Assembly (NCBI GenBank): GCA_011525945.1
Contig: WYBJ01000045.1
Span: 1-59,369, forward strand
Direction: 5' to 3'
DNA length: 59,369 bases
Source of the DNA: Burkholderiaceae bacterium
Lineage (GTDB): Bacteria > Pseudomonadota > Gammaproteobacteria > Burkholderiales > WYBJ01
Shown: piece after piece, positions 35,976-44,454 of the stretch
How positions within the stretch are numbered: position 1 is the stretch's first letter
Layout of the letters: each line of letters opens with the position of its first letter
The notes under the pieces: generated by a model
The model's database searches: none
The model's input: only the letters and a program-made list of their open reading frames with translations
What the model was told of the DNA's origin: nothing
Translations under genes and position numbers: made by a program

Positions 35976-37082
35976 ATGCTGGCACAAGCCGCAGTAATGC
36001 GGCAAGCGCGCGGGCGCTGGTCGATGGAAACGGTCACGGTCGCCGAGCCGGGGCCGAACGAAGTGCGTGTGCGCGTAGTCGCGAGCGGCATCTGCCAGAC
36101 CGACGTGCACGCACGCGACGGCTTCTTTCCGATCCCATGTCCGGCAATCTACGGCCACGAAGGCGCAGGGATCGTGGAGAAGGTCGGCGCCGGCGTGACC
36201 GACCTCGCGCCGGGCGATCACGTCATCATGGCCAACCCGTCGTGCGGACACTGCGACGATTGCCGTGCCGGCTTCGAGACCTACTGCATCAACGCACCGC
36301 GACTGAAGCACAGCGGTTTGCGCGCCGACGGAAACTCGATTGCCTTCACGCGCGGCGACGAACCGATCCACGGCTCGTTCTTTCAACAATCGTCGTTCGC
36401 TGCGATCACGCTCGCCATGGCGCGCAACACCATCCGCGTGCCGCAAGACGCACCGCTCGACATCCTGGCCGCATTCCCCTGCGGCGTGAATACGGGCGCC
36501 GGTGCGGTGCTCAACGTGCTCAAGCCCGACGCGGGCGATTCGTACGTCGCCTTCGGCGCCGGGACGGTGGGGTTTGCGGGGCTGCTGGCAGCCCGGCTCT
36601 GCGGTTGCGACCCCATCATCGCGGTCGACCTGTTCGAGGATCGCCTCGCGCTCGCGCGCGAGCTCGGCGCAAGCGCGACGGTGAACGCCAAGGACCCGGA
36701 TCTGGTCGCGAAAGTGCGCCGCCTCGCCGGTGGCCGTGGCGCGCGCTTCTGTCTCGAGGCGGCCGGCTTTGCGGCAGCGCTGCGACCGGCCCTGGACGTG
36801 CTCGCCCCGCGCGGCACGGCGTGTCTGGTCGGCAGCGCCGCACCGGGCGTGGAGGTGAGCCTCGAAATGAAGACGATACAGCAAGGCCGCGTCGTGCGCG
36901 GCTGCGTACAGGGCGAGAGCGACGTGCAGCGCTTCCTGCCGCAACTGATCGATCTATTTGCCGCCGGCAAGCTGCCGATCGACCGCCTGGTGCGGCACTA
37001 TCCGCACGCAGCCATCAACGAGGCGGTCGCCGACATGCTCGCCGGCAGCACGATCAAAGCGGTGCTGCGGATCGAGCAGTAA
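35976..37082 (+). CDS. Zinc-dependent alcohol dehydrogenase (aryl-alcohol/class III type, MDR)
   Basis: This 368-aa NAD(P)-dependent medium-chain dehydrogenase has catalytic-zinc ligands in GICQTDVHARDG (Cys), IYGHEGAGIVEKVG (His, Glu) and FPCGVNTG (Cys). Structural zinc is bound by CGHCDDCRAGFETYC. The Rossmann motif is GAGTVGFAGLLAARLCGC. The PCGVNTGAGAVLNVLKP and FxGASTVGL-like features match aryl-alcohol dehydrogenases more than formaldehyde dehydrogenases. The ATG follows AAAGGAG by 6 nt. It sits after Bug receptor 1, plausibly one catabolic unit for an imported alcohol or aldehyde; the substrate is inference. Confidence 0.92.
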   Translation: MLAQAAVMRQARGRWSMETVTVAEPGPNEVRVRVVASGICQTDVHARDGFFPIPCPAIYGHEGAGIVEKVGAGVTDLAPGDHVIMANPSCGHCDDCRAGFETYCINAPRLKHSGLRADGNSIAFTRGDEPIHGSFFQQSSFAAITLAMARNTIRVPQDAPLDILAAFPCGVNTGAGAVLNVLKPDAGDSYVAFGAGTVGFAGLLAARLCGCDPIIAVDLFEDRLALARELGASATVNAKDPDLVAKVRRLAGGRGARFCLEAAGFAAALRPALDVLAPRGTACLVGSAAPGVEVSLEMKTIQQGRVVRGCVQGESDVQRFLPQLIDLFAAGKLPIDRLVRHYPHAAINEAVADMLAGSTIKAVLRIEQ

Positions 37083-37107
37083 TGCTGAAATTGCGAGAAA
37101 CAGCCGG

Positions 37108-37182
37108 GTCGCCCCCGTAGGCGCGACAAAGGTCTGGAAGACGCTTCCCGCGTCTCGGTGTCGCGCCCCCTTCGGGGGCGAC
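37108..37182. repeat. Compound palindrome (three nested hairpins) after the alcohol dehydrogenase
   Basis: Arms at 37108-37127 and 37160-37182 are imperfect inverted copies of each other (GTCGCCCCCGTAGGCGCGAC against GTCGCGCC...GGGGGCGAC). The right arm also folds on itself with a TTCG tetraloop. Between them AGACGC-TTCCC-GCGTCT (37139-37155) forms a further hairpin. The gap 37083-37281 holds nothing else recognisable. It may be a bidirectional terminator or a REP-like unit; no T-tract follows. Confidence 0.6.
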
Positions 37183-37281
37183 AAGCATGGCATCGAAGTT
37201 CGCGTTGCTGCGGTGAAGGTGGGACACGACGTGCGCGCTGCGTGCCTTGCACGCGTCAGCCGTCGCTTCTCACGCTCGTGC

Positions 37282-38166
37282 TTACTGGTCCAGCAGACTC
37301 GCGATGTCGTTTGCGAGCGGCTCGAGCCGATCGCTCATCGGCCCGATGATCTCGGTGATGAATACCTCTTCCGTCTCCCAGACCGCAGAATCGTACGTGC
37401 CACGATGGATGCGGTGCAATTGCTCGGCGAGCAGCGCCACCGCGATTAGGGGCGCGGCGCGAGCCCAGTTCCGATCGGAGCGGAACTCGGGCCGATCGTA
37501 CAGGGTATGAACGCGGATCGACTGCCACATGTCGATCGGCAGGTGCCACGTTTGCGCCAGCGTGGCGCTCACGAGCGCGTGGTCGAAGCCGTAACGCGCG
37601 TGCTCGAGCCCAGTGCGGCGGCGCTCGTTCTCGCAGCGGGTCGAAGCGAGGAGGCTCTCGTATTCCGGGTAGCGGGTGAGCAGCACCGGCACTCCGCAAT
37701 CGCGGAAGAGCGCGAAGGTGTGCGCCTCATCCAGGCGTATCACGTCGAGTTCGCGCGCGAGATACGCGGCGATCAGCGCCACGCGCGAGGACGCATCCCA
37801 GAATTCGTACATCGCGGGCGACTGCGACGAGGCAAACGCGCGGCGCAGCAACAGACCGGCGATGATGCGGCTCGTTTCGCGCAGCCCCAGCAGCGCGAGC
37901 GCATCCTGCACCGTGCGCGCCTTCTTGCTCAAGCCGTAGAACGGGGAATTGATCGTCTTCAACACCGATGCCGCCAGCGCCACGTCCTTGTTGATGAGGT
38001 GACTGAGACGACGGAAATCGGGTTCATCGCGGTTGCTTTCGGCCATGAATTCGGCCAACACCACGGGACAGGGCGGAATGCCGATTTCCTTGATGAGCTC
38101 GGCGGCACCGGGTGAGACGATGTCGGTCGACGTCGGATCGGCGCAAATCGGGTCGGATGTATCCAT
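37282..38166 (-). CDS. HDOD-domain protein
   Basis: This 294-aa cytoplasmic protein has a single HDOD domain (a catalytically degenerate HD relative): IPPCPVVLAEFMAESNRDEPDFRRLSHLINKDVALAASVLKTINSPFYGLSKKARTVQDALALLGLRETSRIIAGLLLRRAF. It continues with SSRVALIAAYLARELDV, HTFALFRDCGVPVLL and HARYGFDHALVSATLAQTWHLPIDM. No output domain (GGDEF/EAL) is attached. HDOD proteins act in stress, quorum or c-di-GMP-linked regulation. The ATG of MDTSDPIC is chosen; 17 upstream codons are an Arg-rich extension. Confidence 0.9.
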   Translation of the reverse strand: MDTSDPICADPTSTDIVSPGAAELIKEIGIPPCPVVLAEFMAESNRDEPDFRRLSHLINKDVALAASVLKTINSPFYGLSKKARTVQDALALLGLRETSRIIAGLLLRRAFASSQSPAMYEFWDASSRVALIAAYLARELDVIRLDEAHTFALFRDCGVPVLLTRYPEYESLLASTRCENERRRTGLEHARYGFDHALVSATLAQTWHLPIDMWQSIRVHTLYDRPEFRSDRNWARAAPLIAVALLAEQLHRIHRGTYDSAVWETEEVFITEIIGPMSDRLEPLANDIASLLDQ

Positions 38167-38443
38167 AGGGTGCTCGTGTCCGTGCACGGATCGACGCGCG
38201 AGCCGGTTACGCCGCACGCGTCAACGACCATTTCGGCGCGGGCGGCAAAACCTTTAGCGCGGGCAGGCGGCTCGGCCACGGCTCGCGCCGGCGGCAGCGC
38301 GAAGACCGCGCCTGCGACCGGTCGCGCCCGGCGGATCAGGCGGTTGCGAGCGCGCGTCCCGATCTCGACGGGAAGGCGAACGCTCTCTTCTCGGTCGGGT
38401 TCTCGCTTCGCGATACCACCGGCGAGCACGCCGGATAGGCCGC

Positions 38444-39289
38444 TCAGATCTGCGAGTAGCCGGAGCCCTTGACCGTAACGCCGCGCCCGGAGGGCTTTTC
38501 GATCAGCCCGTACTCGCCCAGGATCTGCTGGCTGTAGGTAACGCGTCCGTTCACCTTCGCCGCCGGCTCGCTCGCGAGCAACAGCGCTGCTCGCGCCATC
38601 AGGATCGGCGACTCGCCCCTCGGGTCGGACATGCCGCTGACGAGCTTGTGATAGACGGTGCCAGGTGTAGGCACGACGTGTGATGGCGCAACTGCGCTGA
38701 CCGCGATGTTGTAGTCGGCCACTTCCTGCGCGAGCCCTTGCGTGAAGCGCTCCAGCGCGGCTTTGGTGGCGCCGTACATCGTGCCGCCGCGACCGGCCTC
38801 ACGATACGGACCGCGGCCCGGGCCGATCGCAGAGCCGGACGAGATGTTGACGATAGCGCCGCACCTTCGCTGCATCATACCGGGCAGAACAAACTTGGAC
38901 AGCATGAACGGGCCATGCACGTTGACGGCGAACGCCTTCACCCAGCGTTTCACGTCGAACTCGGCGATCGGAACGTAATAGGTCAGCGCGGCGTCGTTGA
39001 CCAGAATGTCGACCTGACCGTAGGCGTCGATCGCCGCCTGCACGAGCTTGCGACAATCTCCCTCGGCGGACACATCGACCGCGACGGCGAGCGCATCTGC
39101 GCCCGCCGCTCGGATCCGCGCCACGGTGCCCGAAAGCGAACCGGCAAGCAGGCGATGATCCCCTTCCTCGAGCGTTCGCGCCGCGCATACGACCTTGGCG
39201 CCCTCGGCTGCGAAAAGTTGCGCGATTTCCTCGCCGATACCACGGCTCGCGCCGGTTACGATCGCCACGCGTCCGTCAAGCTTGCCCAT
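38444..39289 (-). CDS. SDR family NAD(P)-dependent oxidoreductase
   Basis: This 281-aa classical short-chain dehydrogenase has cofactor motif VAIVTGASRGIGEEIAQLFAAEG, DILVNDAAL (a variant of NNAG), AFAVNVHGPF (tetrad Asn), NISSGSA (Ser) and MYGATKAALERF (Tyr-x3-Lys). A short insert before the Tyr (GRGPYREAGRGG) is unusual. The C-terminus (ILGEYGLIEKPSGRGVTVKGS) is that of an alcohol/acyl-acting SDR. It is the last gene of the AtuA cluster, 77 bp after DUF4387. The substrate, probably a hydroxyacyl or alcohol intermediate, is inferred from context only. Confidence 0.9.
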   Translation of the reverse strand: MGKLDGRVAIVTGASRGIGEEIAQLFAAEGAKVVCAARTLEEGDHRLLAGSLSGTVARIRAAGADALAVAVDVSAEGDCRKLVQAAIDAYGQVDILVNDAALTYYVPIAEFDVKRWVKAFAVNVHGPFMLSKFVLPGMMQRRCGAIVNISSGSAIGPGRGPYREAGRGGTMYGATKAALERFTQGLAQEVADYNIAVSAVAPSHVVPTPGTVYHKLVSGMSDPRGESPILMARAALLLASEPAAKVNGRVTYSQQILGEYGLIEKPSGRGVTVKGSGYSQI

Positions 39290-39366
39290 TTCTGATCCTC
39301 CACCGACAGTTCGGGCGCCGAGCGTCGAGGCAACACCCGGCGCAACGGCCGCTCCAGGGTTATCCG

Positions 39367-39735
39367 CTACGCCTGCGGCGGCACCTCGATCGCCATCAGC
39401 GGAACATGCTGCTGGCAGCCGTAGACGTCGCGGTCCCGGATATCGCCCGAGCCGACCGGGCGCCGGATCGTCACCTTGAACGCGACCGCGGGGTCGTAAG
39501 GCACGCAGACCAGCACGTCGTCCATGCGCAAGCGGTAGAGCTCGGCGATGCGCGTGGCATTGATCACGCCGGACTTCTTCACGCGCTCGTACTTCGCCGT
39601 ATCGTCGAACATGATGTCGAACGTCACCTCGAACGGCCCCGCGTTCTTGCTGCGGATCACCTTGGCGAGCTCGAGCAGCGTCGCCGGGCGCTGCGGCCCG
39701 CCACGGTCGCTCGGGATTTTTGCGGCGGCGCTCAA
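39367..39735 (-). CDS. DUF4387 domain protein (AtuA partner)
   Basis: This 122-aa protein shows ATLLELAKVIRSKNAGPFEVTFDIMFDDTAKYERVKKSGVINATRIAELYRLRMDDVLVCVPYDPAVAFKVTIRRPVGSGDIRDRDVYGCQQHVPLMAIEVP, a complete DUF4387 domain. It starts with TTG overlapping the TGA of the AtuA gene (TTGA), so translation is coupled. DUF4387 proteins regularly accompany or are fused to AtuA-type proteins and their function is unknown. It is the small partner in an apparent two-subunit enzyme. Confidence 0.88.
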   Translation of the reverse strand: MSAAAKIPSDRGGPQRPATLLELAKVIRSKNAGPFEVTFDIMFDDTAKYERVKKSGVINATRIAELYRLRMDDVLVCVPYDPAVAFKVTIRRPVGSGDIRDRDVYGCQQHVPLMAIEVPPQA

Positions 39736-41090
39736 TTGCGCACCTCTTCCAGCGTCATCGGGAAACACTCGCATGCGTCGGCAAGCGGCATCAGGTGATA
39801 GACGGCGAAGCGATACGCCGGTCCGAGCGGCACGCCGAACGGCGAGAACGGATACGCCATGTTGCCCGCAGTGTTGCGAATGCCCGGATAGCTCGCGTGC
39901 TGGAGCGTGCCGCGCACGAACATCGCCACCGCGGTAGCGAGTTCCTGCTCCGGCGCCACGGCATCGATCAACACGCCGACTTCGTGCGGATTGGCTTCGC
40001 TCAGGGGTTCGAGCGCGCCCATCACGGCATTCTTTCCGTAGACGCTGAAGTTGAGCTCGACGCCTTTCGCGCTCATGCCGAAACGCACCTCGGCGCGTTC
40101 GCGCACGTCGGCGAACAGAAGATCGAGCGCTTTGATCATGAACGGATCGCGGATACCGACCAGCACGACGCTGCGATAACCGAGCTTTTCCGCGCCTTCG
40201 AGCTTGACGCGATAGCGCTCATCGGCGATGAAGCGGCTGCCGGAAACCCGGACGCGCCGCGCGTCGATCTGGGTGAACACGCTGTTGGTCAGGTCGTTCA
40301 TACCGCCGGGACCTGGCTGCAGGCACGGGTCGCTGCGCTCGTACAGCGAATGCCCAGCCACCGACACCGTCGTGCAACGATGATCCGGATGACACGGCTC
40401 GACTTCGAAGTGATCGCGCCGCACGCGCCCGATCAACGGCTCCGCGAGATCGGTGGGCACGGCCGAGAGTCCGGCGCATTCGAGGATCTTGCCGCAATGT
40501 AGCGACAGCCCCGCATCGAAGCCCTTGAGCATCGGCAGCGCTGCGAAGATCGCGTCGTCGCAGGCGCGCCCGGCGATGATCACCTGCGCGCCCGCGTCGA
40601 GTGCTTTCATGAACGGCTCGACACCCATCTGGGCGACGATCGGACCGCAGCGGTCGATCGTCTGAGGCGTGAGCGGCTCGGGGCCGAGACTTTCGAACGG
40701 GGTCTGCGCGAGCCGGCGCTTCAGATCGGCCTTGTCGAGCTCGGCGCTGATGACGGCCATTCGAAACGACACCCCGTCCTCGCGCGCGAGCTCGCGCACG
40801 ATCTCGACCGCCTGCGCGAGCGAGACGTTCGCGCCGCTCGTGAGCGCCGAGCCGACCAGCAGCGGGATACGCTGCGCGCGCGCAGCCCGCAGCATGGTTG
40901 CGAGGTCGTGCTTGTAAGTTGCAAGCGGCAGGAATGTGGCGCCAGTGCCGTGGTAGTACGGCCCCATGTCGGTGGAGCCGGCATCCTGGCCGATGAAATG
41001 CGGTCTCGCGGCCATGCCGTGCTTGAATGCGTCGAGATTGTAGCCGCTTCCCATCGACCCCGAAGGCGCAAGCCCGACGACCTCGTCCAT
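39732..41090 (-). CDS. AtuA family protein (DUF1446, acyclic terpene utilisation)
   Basis: This 452-aa protein has SGSMGSGYNLDAFKHGMAARPHFIGQDAGSTDMGPYYHGTG, LLVGSALTSGANVSLAQAVEIVRELA, AQVIIAGRACDDAIFAALPMLKGFDAGLSLHCGKILECAGLSAVP and DHRCTTVSVAGHSLYERSDP, the core of the AtuA/DUF1446 family. AtuA is required for citronellol/geranyl degradation in Pseudomonas; the reaction is not known. The ATG at 41090 overlaps the racemase stop (TGATG), supporting this start over the TTG 5 codons earlier. It lacks the other Atu genes nearby. Confidence 0.88.
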   Translation of the reverse strand: MDEVVGLAPSGSMGSGYNLDAFKHGMAARPHFIGQDAGSTDMGPYYHGTGATFLPLATYKHDLATMLRAARAQRIPLLVGSALTSGANVSLAQAVEIVRELAREDGVSFRMAVISAELDKADLKRRLAQTPFESLGPEPLTPQTIDRCGPIVAQMGVEPFMKALDAGAQVIIAGRACDDAIFAALPMLKGFDAGLSLHCGKILECAGLSAVPTDLAEPLIGRVRRDHFEVEPCHPDHRCTTVSVAGHSLYERSDPCLQPGPGGMNDLTNSVFTQIDARRVRVSGSRFIADERYRVKLEGAEKLGYRSVVLVGIRDPFMIKALDLLFADVRERAEVRFGMSAKGVELNFSVYGKNAVMGALEPLSEANPHEVGVLIDAVAPEQELATAVAMFVRGTLQHASYPGIRNTAGNMAYPFSPFGVPLGPAYRFAVYHLMPLADACECFPMTLEEVRN

Positions 41091-41851
41091 CAGCGCTCCC
41101 GCCAAACATCGGGCGTCGACGAGCCGGGATGGCCGTAGTCGCGCGGCTCCAGCCCCGAGTGGAACCAGCGTACGAACGTGGTCACGTCATAGATCGGGAT
41201 GCCGAGACGATGATTGAGCGCGCGCGCGTAAGGTCCCATGTTGTGCGTCTCGCAAACGATCGCGCCGACCTCCGGGTGCCGCCTGAGCAGATCGTCGCCC
41301 GCATCGAGTACGTCCTGCTCCGCCTTGGCGTAATCCATTTCCATTTCGTCGCCGAGCAGCACGCGCGTGAACTCGCGGCCGTTCTCCGTGCCCGCAACGG
41401 GCGTGTCGAGCGGCGCACCGACCGCTCGCCAGTGTTCGTCGGTGATGCGGTTGCCGTGCACCGACAGCACACCGACGCGCTTTCCCGGCGGCAACAGCCG
41501 TTGCACCAGCGGAATCTGCATGAGCGAAGAGCTCGCCACCGGCACTTTCACGTGCGCCGCGAGCTGCTCCTGGAAGATCGCGAGAAAGCCGCCCGTGGTG
41601 GTGATGCCGTCGGCGCCTTCCTTCACCAGGTCGGCGGCGGCGTCAAGAAACGCCTGCCCCAGGCCCTTGCCTTGCTCGTGGATGACCACCTTTGCGCTCG
41701 CGCCTTTCACCACCTTGTACAGCACCGGGAACGGCCACGTCGCCGCGTGGCCGGTGTCGCCGGGAACGCGCGGCCACTTGGTGTCGAGCATGAGGATGCC
41801 GATGCGCGCCCCATACACTGTCTTACCGCCTGTTGCTCTCCTCGATGTCAT
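41090..41851 (-). CDS. Aspartate/glutamate racemase family protein with atypical first Cys position
   Basis: This 253-aa protein of the Asp/Glu/hydantoin racemase-maleate isomerase superfamily shows RIGILMLDTKWPRVPGDTGHAATWPFPVLYKVV, GADGITTTGGFLAIFQEQLAAHVKVPVASSSLMQIPLVQRLLP and VGAIVCETHNMGPYARAL. Catalysis in relatives uses two Cys; the second appears in VCETHNM, but the first position (usually TT-x-C-G-F) is Gly here. It may be a decarboxylase or isomerase-like variant. It lies in an operon: its stop overlaps the AtuA start. The ATG is at MTSRRATGG. Confidence 0.85.
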   Translation of the reverse strand: MTSRRATGGKTVYGARIGILMLDTKWPRVPGDTGHAATWPFPVLYKVVKGASAKVVIHEQGKGLGQAFLDAAADLVKEGADGITTTGGFLAIFQEQLAAHVKVPVASSSLMQIPLVQRLLPPGKRVGVLSVHGNRITDEHWRAVGAPLDTPVAGTENGREFTRVLLGDEMEMDYAKAEQDVLDAGDDLLRRHPEVGAIVCETHNMGPYARALNHRLGIPIYDVTTFVRWFHSGLEPRDYGHPGSSTPDVWRER

Positions 41852-41978
41852 AGCGCACTCCTTGAATTCCGGCCGGCACGGGCGAGCCCGCCTGCGCGCA
41901 CTCGCGCCGCACGCGAGCTCACGATCAGCGAGCTACCGGCAAACGACTCGCGACGGCGACGATCGAGCAATCGCCTCG

Positions 41979-42971
41979 TCACTTCTCGATCTTGATGCCG
42001 GCCGTCTTCACCACTTTCGCCCAGCGCTCGGTGTCGCGCCGGATCATCGCCCCGAATTCTTTCGGCCCCCCCGCGACGACCTCCGCGCTTTGAGCGGCCA
42101 GCCGCTCCTGCACGTCCTTGGACGCGAGCGCTTTCGCGAATTCGCTGTTGAGCTTGGCGATGACCGCGGGCGGTGTGCCCTTCGGCGCCATCGCGCCGAT
42201 CCACAGCGGCGCGTCCATCCCGCTCACTCCCAGCTCTTCGAAGGTCGGTGCATCCGGCAGCGCAGGCGAGCGCTTGCTCGACGCCACGCCAATGGGCCGA
42301 ACGCGGTGGCTGTCGAGCAGCGGCCTGGCGGACGAGGCGGTGGTGAAAATGAGCGGCACCGCACCCGAGGCGACATCGACCATCGCGGCGCCCGCGCCCT
42401 TGTAAGGCACTCCCAGCAAGCTGATGCCCGCGCTCTGGCGGAAGAGTTCCATCATGAGATGCGACACGCCGCCCACGCCGGACAGTGCAATGCCGATCTT
42501 GCCCGGACTCGCCTTCGCGCGCTCGATCAGATCCTTCACCGTCTTCGCCGGGAAGCCGGTGTTCACGAACAGGAACATCGGCGTGTTGACGAAGTGCGTG
42601 ACCGGCACGAGATCGCGTCTCGGGTCGTACGGCATCTTCGAGTACAGCGCCGGAGCGATCGAGATCTGACCGTTGCTCGCGAGCAGCAAGGTGTAGCCGT
42701 CGGGACTCGCATTGGCGACGATCTCCCCGGCGATCATCCCGCCCGCACCGCCGCGGTTGTCGATCACAAGCTGTTTGCCGGTCTGCTGCGAGAACTTTTC
42801 GGCGACCGCGCGCCCGGGCAGATCGAGCCCGCCGCCGGGCGGATACGGAATCAACATACGCACCGGGCGGGCCGGAAAATCGCTCGGCCCCGCCGCCGCC
42901 CCGGCAAGCGTCCATATCGCGGCGCCCGCAACAGCGATGCCGAGCGCGATCAATCGTCTTGCGAGGCTCAT
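41979..42971 (-). CDS. Bug-family tripartite tricarboxylate transporter substrate-binding protein (2)
   Basis: This 330-aa periplasmic receptor has signal peptide MSLARRLIALGIAVAGAAIWTLAGAAAG, then FPARPVRMLIPYPPGGGLDLPGRAVAEKF, DNRGGAGGMIAGEIVANASPDGYTLLLASNG, MPYDPRRDLVPVTHFVNTP, ALSGVGGVSHLMMELF, GVPYKGAGAAMVDVASGAV and ERWAKVVKTAGIKIEK. The second ATG (MSLARR) is preferred because GGAGGA lies 6 nt before it. It is the first gene of the racemase-AtuA-DUF4387-SDR run and probably feeds it. Confidence 0.93.
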   Translation of the reverse strand: MSLARRLIALGIAVAGAAIWTLAGAAAGPSDFPARPVRMLIPYPPGGGLDLPGRAVAEKFSQQTGKQLVIDNRGGAGGMIAGEIVANASPDGYTLLLASNGQISIAPALYSKMPYDPRRDLVPVTHFVNTPMFLFVNTGFPAKTVKDLIERAKASPGKIGIALSGVGGVSHLMMELFRQSAGISLLGVPYKGAGAAMVDVASGAVPLIFTTASSARPLLDSHRVRPIGVASSKRSPALPDAPTFEELGVSGMDAPLWIGAMAPKGTPPAVIAKLNSEFAKALASKDVQERLAAQSAEVVAGGPKEFGAMIRRDTERWAKVVKTAGIKIEK

Positions 42972-43027
42972 GGTCATTCCTCCAGACCGTATCCAGGTCC
43001 CTCAAGCCATGCTCGGAGTGATCTCAA

Positions 43028-44167
43028 TCATGGCGTCAAACGCAGCAGCCGCTCCAGGATAGCGCGATACATCTGCGGCAGCATCTCGAGATCCGCCAGC
43101 GGAACGTACTCGTTGACCTTGTGGATGGTGGCGTTGGTCGGTCCGAGCTCGATGACCTGCGGGCAGATCTCGGACAGGAAGCGACCGTCCGAGGTGCCGC
43201 CGGTGGTGGATAGTTGCGGCGCGATGCCGGATACAGCGCCGATCGCTTCGATCACGGCATCGACCAGCGCCCCCGCATCGGTGAGGTAGGGCTTCGCACC
43301 AAGCTCCCAGTCCAGAGCGCAGCGCACGCCGCCACGCGCGAGGATCTCGTCGACGCGGTCGCGCAGGCTCTGCGGCGTGCTCGCGGTCGAGAAGCGGAAA
43401 TTGAACAGTACTTCCGCCTCGCCCGGGATCACGTTGGTTGCGCCGGTGCCGGCCTTGAGGTTCGACACCTGCCACGTGGTCGGCGGGAAGAAGTCGTTGC
43501 CGTTGTCCCAGACCGTTTTCGCCATCTCCGCGATCGCGGGCGATACCACATGCACCGCGTTGAGCGCCTGATCCGGATAGGCGACATGACCCTGCACGCC
43601 ATGAACAGTCAGCTTTGCCGACAGCGAGCCGCGGCGCCCGTTCTTCACCATGTCGCCCGCGCGTTCCACCGAGGTCGGCTCGCCGACGATGCAGTAATGC
43701 GGAATTTCGCCGCGCGCTACCAGCTTTTCGATCACGGCCACGGTGCCGTCGCGCGCCGGGCCTTCTTCGTCCGAGGTGAGCAGGAAGGCGATCGAACCGG
43801 GGTGGTCGGGGTGTGTGCCGACGTAGTCGCGTACGGCGGTCACGAAGGCTGCGAGCGAGCCTTTCATGTCCGCCGCGCCGCGACCGTACAGTTTGCCGTC
43901 CCGGATCGTCGGCGCGAACGGATCGCTGTCCCACTTTTCGCGCGGCCCGGTGGGCACCACGTCGGTGTGACCCGCCAGGCAAACGAGCGGGCCCGAGTCG
44001 CCGCGGCGCGCCCATAGGTTGGTCACACCGTTGCGCGCCACGGTCTCGCAACGAAACCCGAGCGGCACGAGGTGCTCGCGCAGAAGATCCTGACAGCCGC
44101 AATCGTCGGGCGTGACGGACGGGCGTGCGATCAAGGCTTTGGCAAGGTCGAGCGTCGTGATGGACAC
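43028..44167 (-). CDS. dapE: Succinyl-diaminopimelate desuccinylase DapE
   Basis: This 379-aa dizinc amidohydrolase (M20) of lysine/peptidoglycan precursor synthesis hydrolyses N-succinyl-LL-DAP. It shows [50 protein letters not shown] (metal His/Asp), [33 protein letters not shown] (catalytic Glu-Glu), [77 protein letters not shown]. The GTG start gives the standard length; the frame extends 19 codons upstream. It is an essential housekeeping gene embedded in the accessory region. Confidence 0.96.
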   Translation of the reverse strand: MSITTLDLAKALIARPSVTPDDCGCQDLLREHLVPLGFRCETVARNGVTNLWARRGDSGPLVCLAGHTDVVPTGPREKWDSDPFAPTIRDGKLYGRGAADMKGSLAAFVTAVRDYVGTHPDHPGSIAFLLTSDEEGPARDGTVAVIEKLVARGEIPHYCIVGEPTSVERAGDMVKNGRRGSLSAKLTVHGVQGHVAYPDQALNAVHVVSPAIAEMAKTVWDNGNDFFPPTTWQVSNLKAGTGATNVIPGEAEVLFNFRFSTASTPQSLRDRVDEILARGGVRCALDWELGAKPYLTDAGALVDAVIEAIGAVSGIAPQLSTTGGTSDGRFLSEICPQVIELGPTNATIHKVNEYVPLADLEMLPQMYRAILERLLRLTP

Positions 44168-44201
44168 GGATGGCAACGCAGCGTTGAAGAGGCGCGGGCC
44201 A

Positions 44202-44207
44202 AGTATA
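44202..44207 (-). promoter_or_regulatory. Possible -10 box TATACT for dapE
   Basis: On the minus strand TATACT lies about 35 bp before the dapE GTG. The -35 region lacks a good match. The divergent plus-strand TACAAT at 44256-44261 may serve the genes on the other side. Confidence 0.3.
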
Positions 44208-44343
44208 ACGCGCGCGTACGGCACCTCACCGGGCGCCGATCGAATGCGACGCTGCTACAATCGCTTCATTCCTCGACACGATCTCATCCGGCGCTGGCGG
44301 GACCTCGAGCCCGGAGCCGACCGCTTCGAGAAGGGAAACCACC

Positions 44344-44454
44344 GTGCCGCTTTTCGATCACTCAGCGCTGGCGAGTGCCGGTATTCGCGTTGCTCGCTTG
44401 TCCAGCCGTCATGCCATTCCCGCGCCCGCCCGCGCGCGTTGGGGGCGTGCATGA
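44344..44454 (+). CDS. Possible short coupled ORF before the D-2-hydroxyacid dehydrogenase
   Basis: A GTG preceded by AGAAGGGA opens a 36-codon frame (VPLFDHSALASAGIR...) whose TGA overlaps the ATG of the next gene as ATGA. TACAAT at 44256-44261 could be its -10 box. The geometry suits a translationally coupled leader peptide, but the peptide has no recognisable domain and could be a chance frame. Confidence 0.28.
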   Translation: MPLFDHSALASAGIRVARLSSRHAIPAPARARWGRA

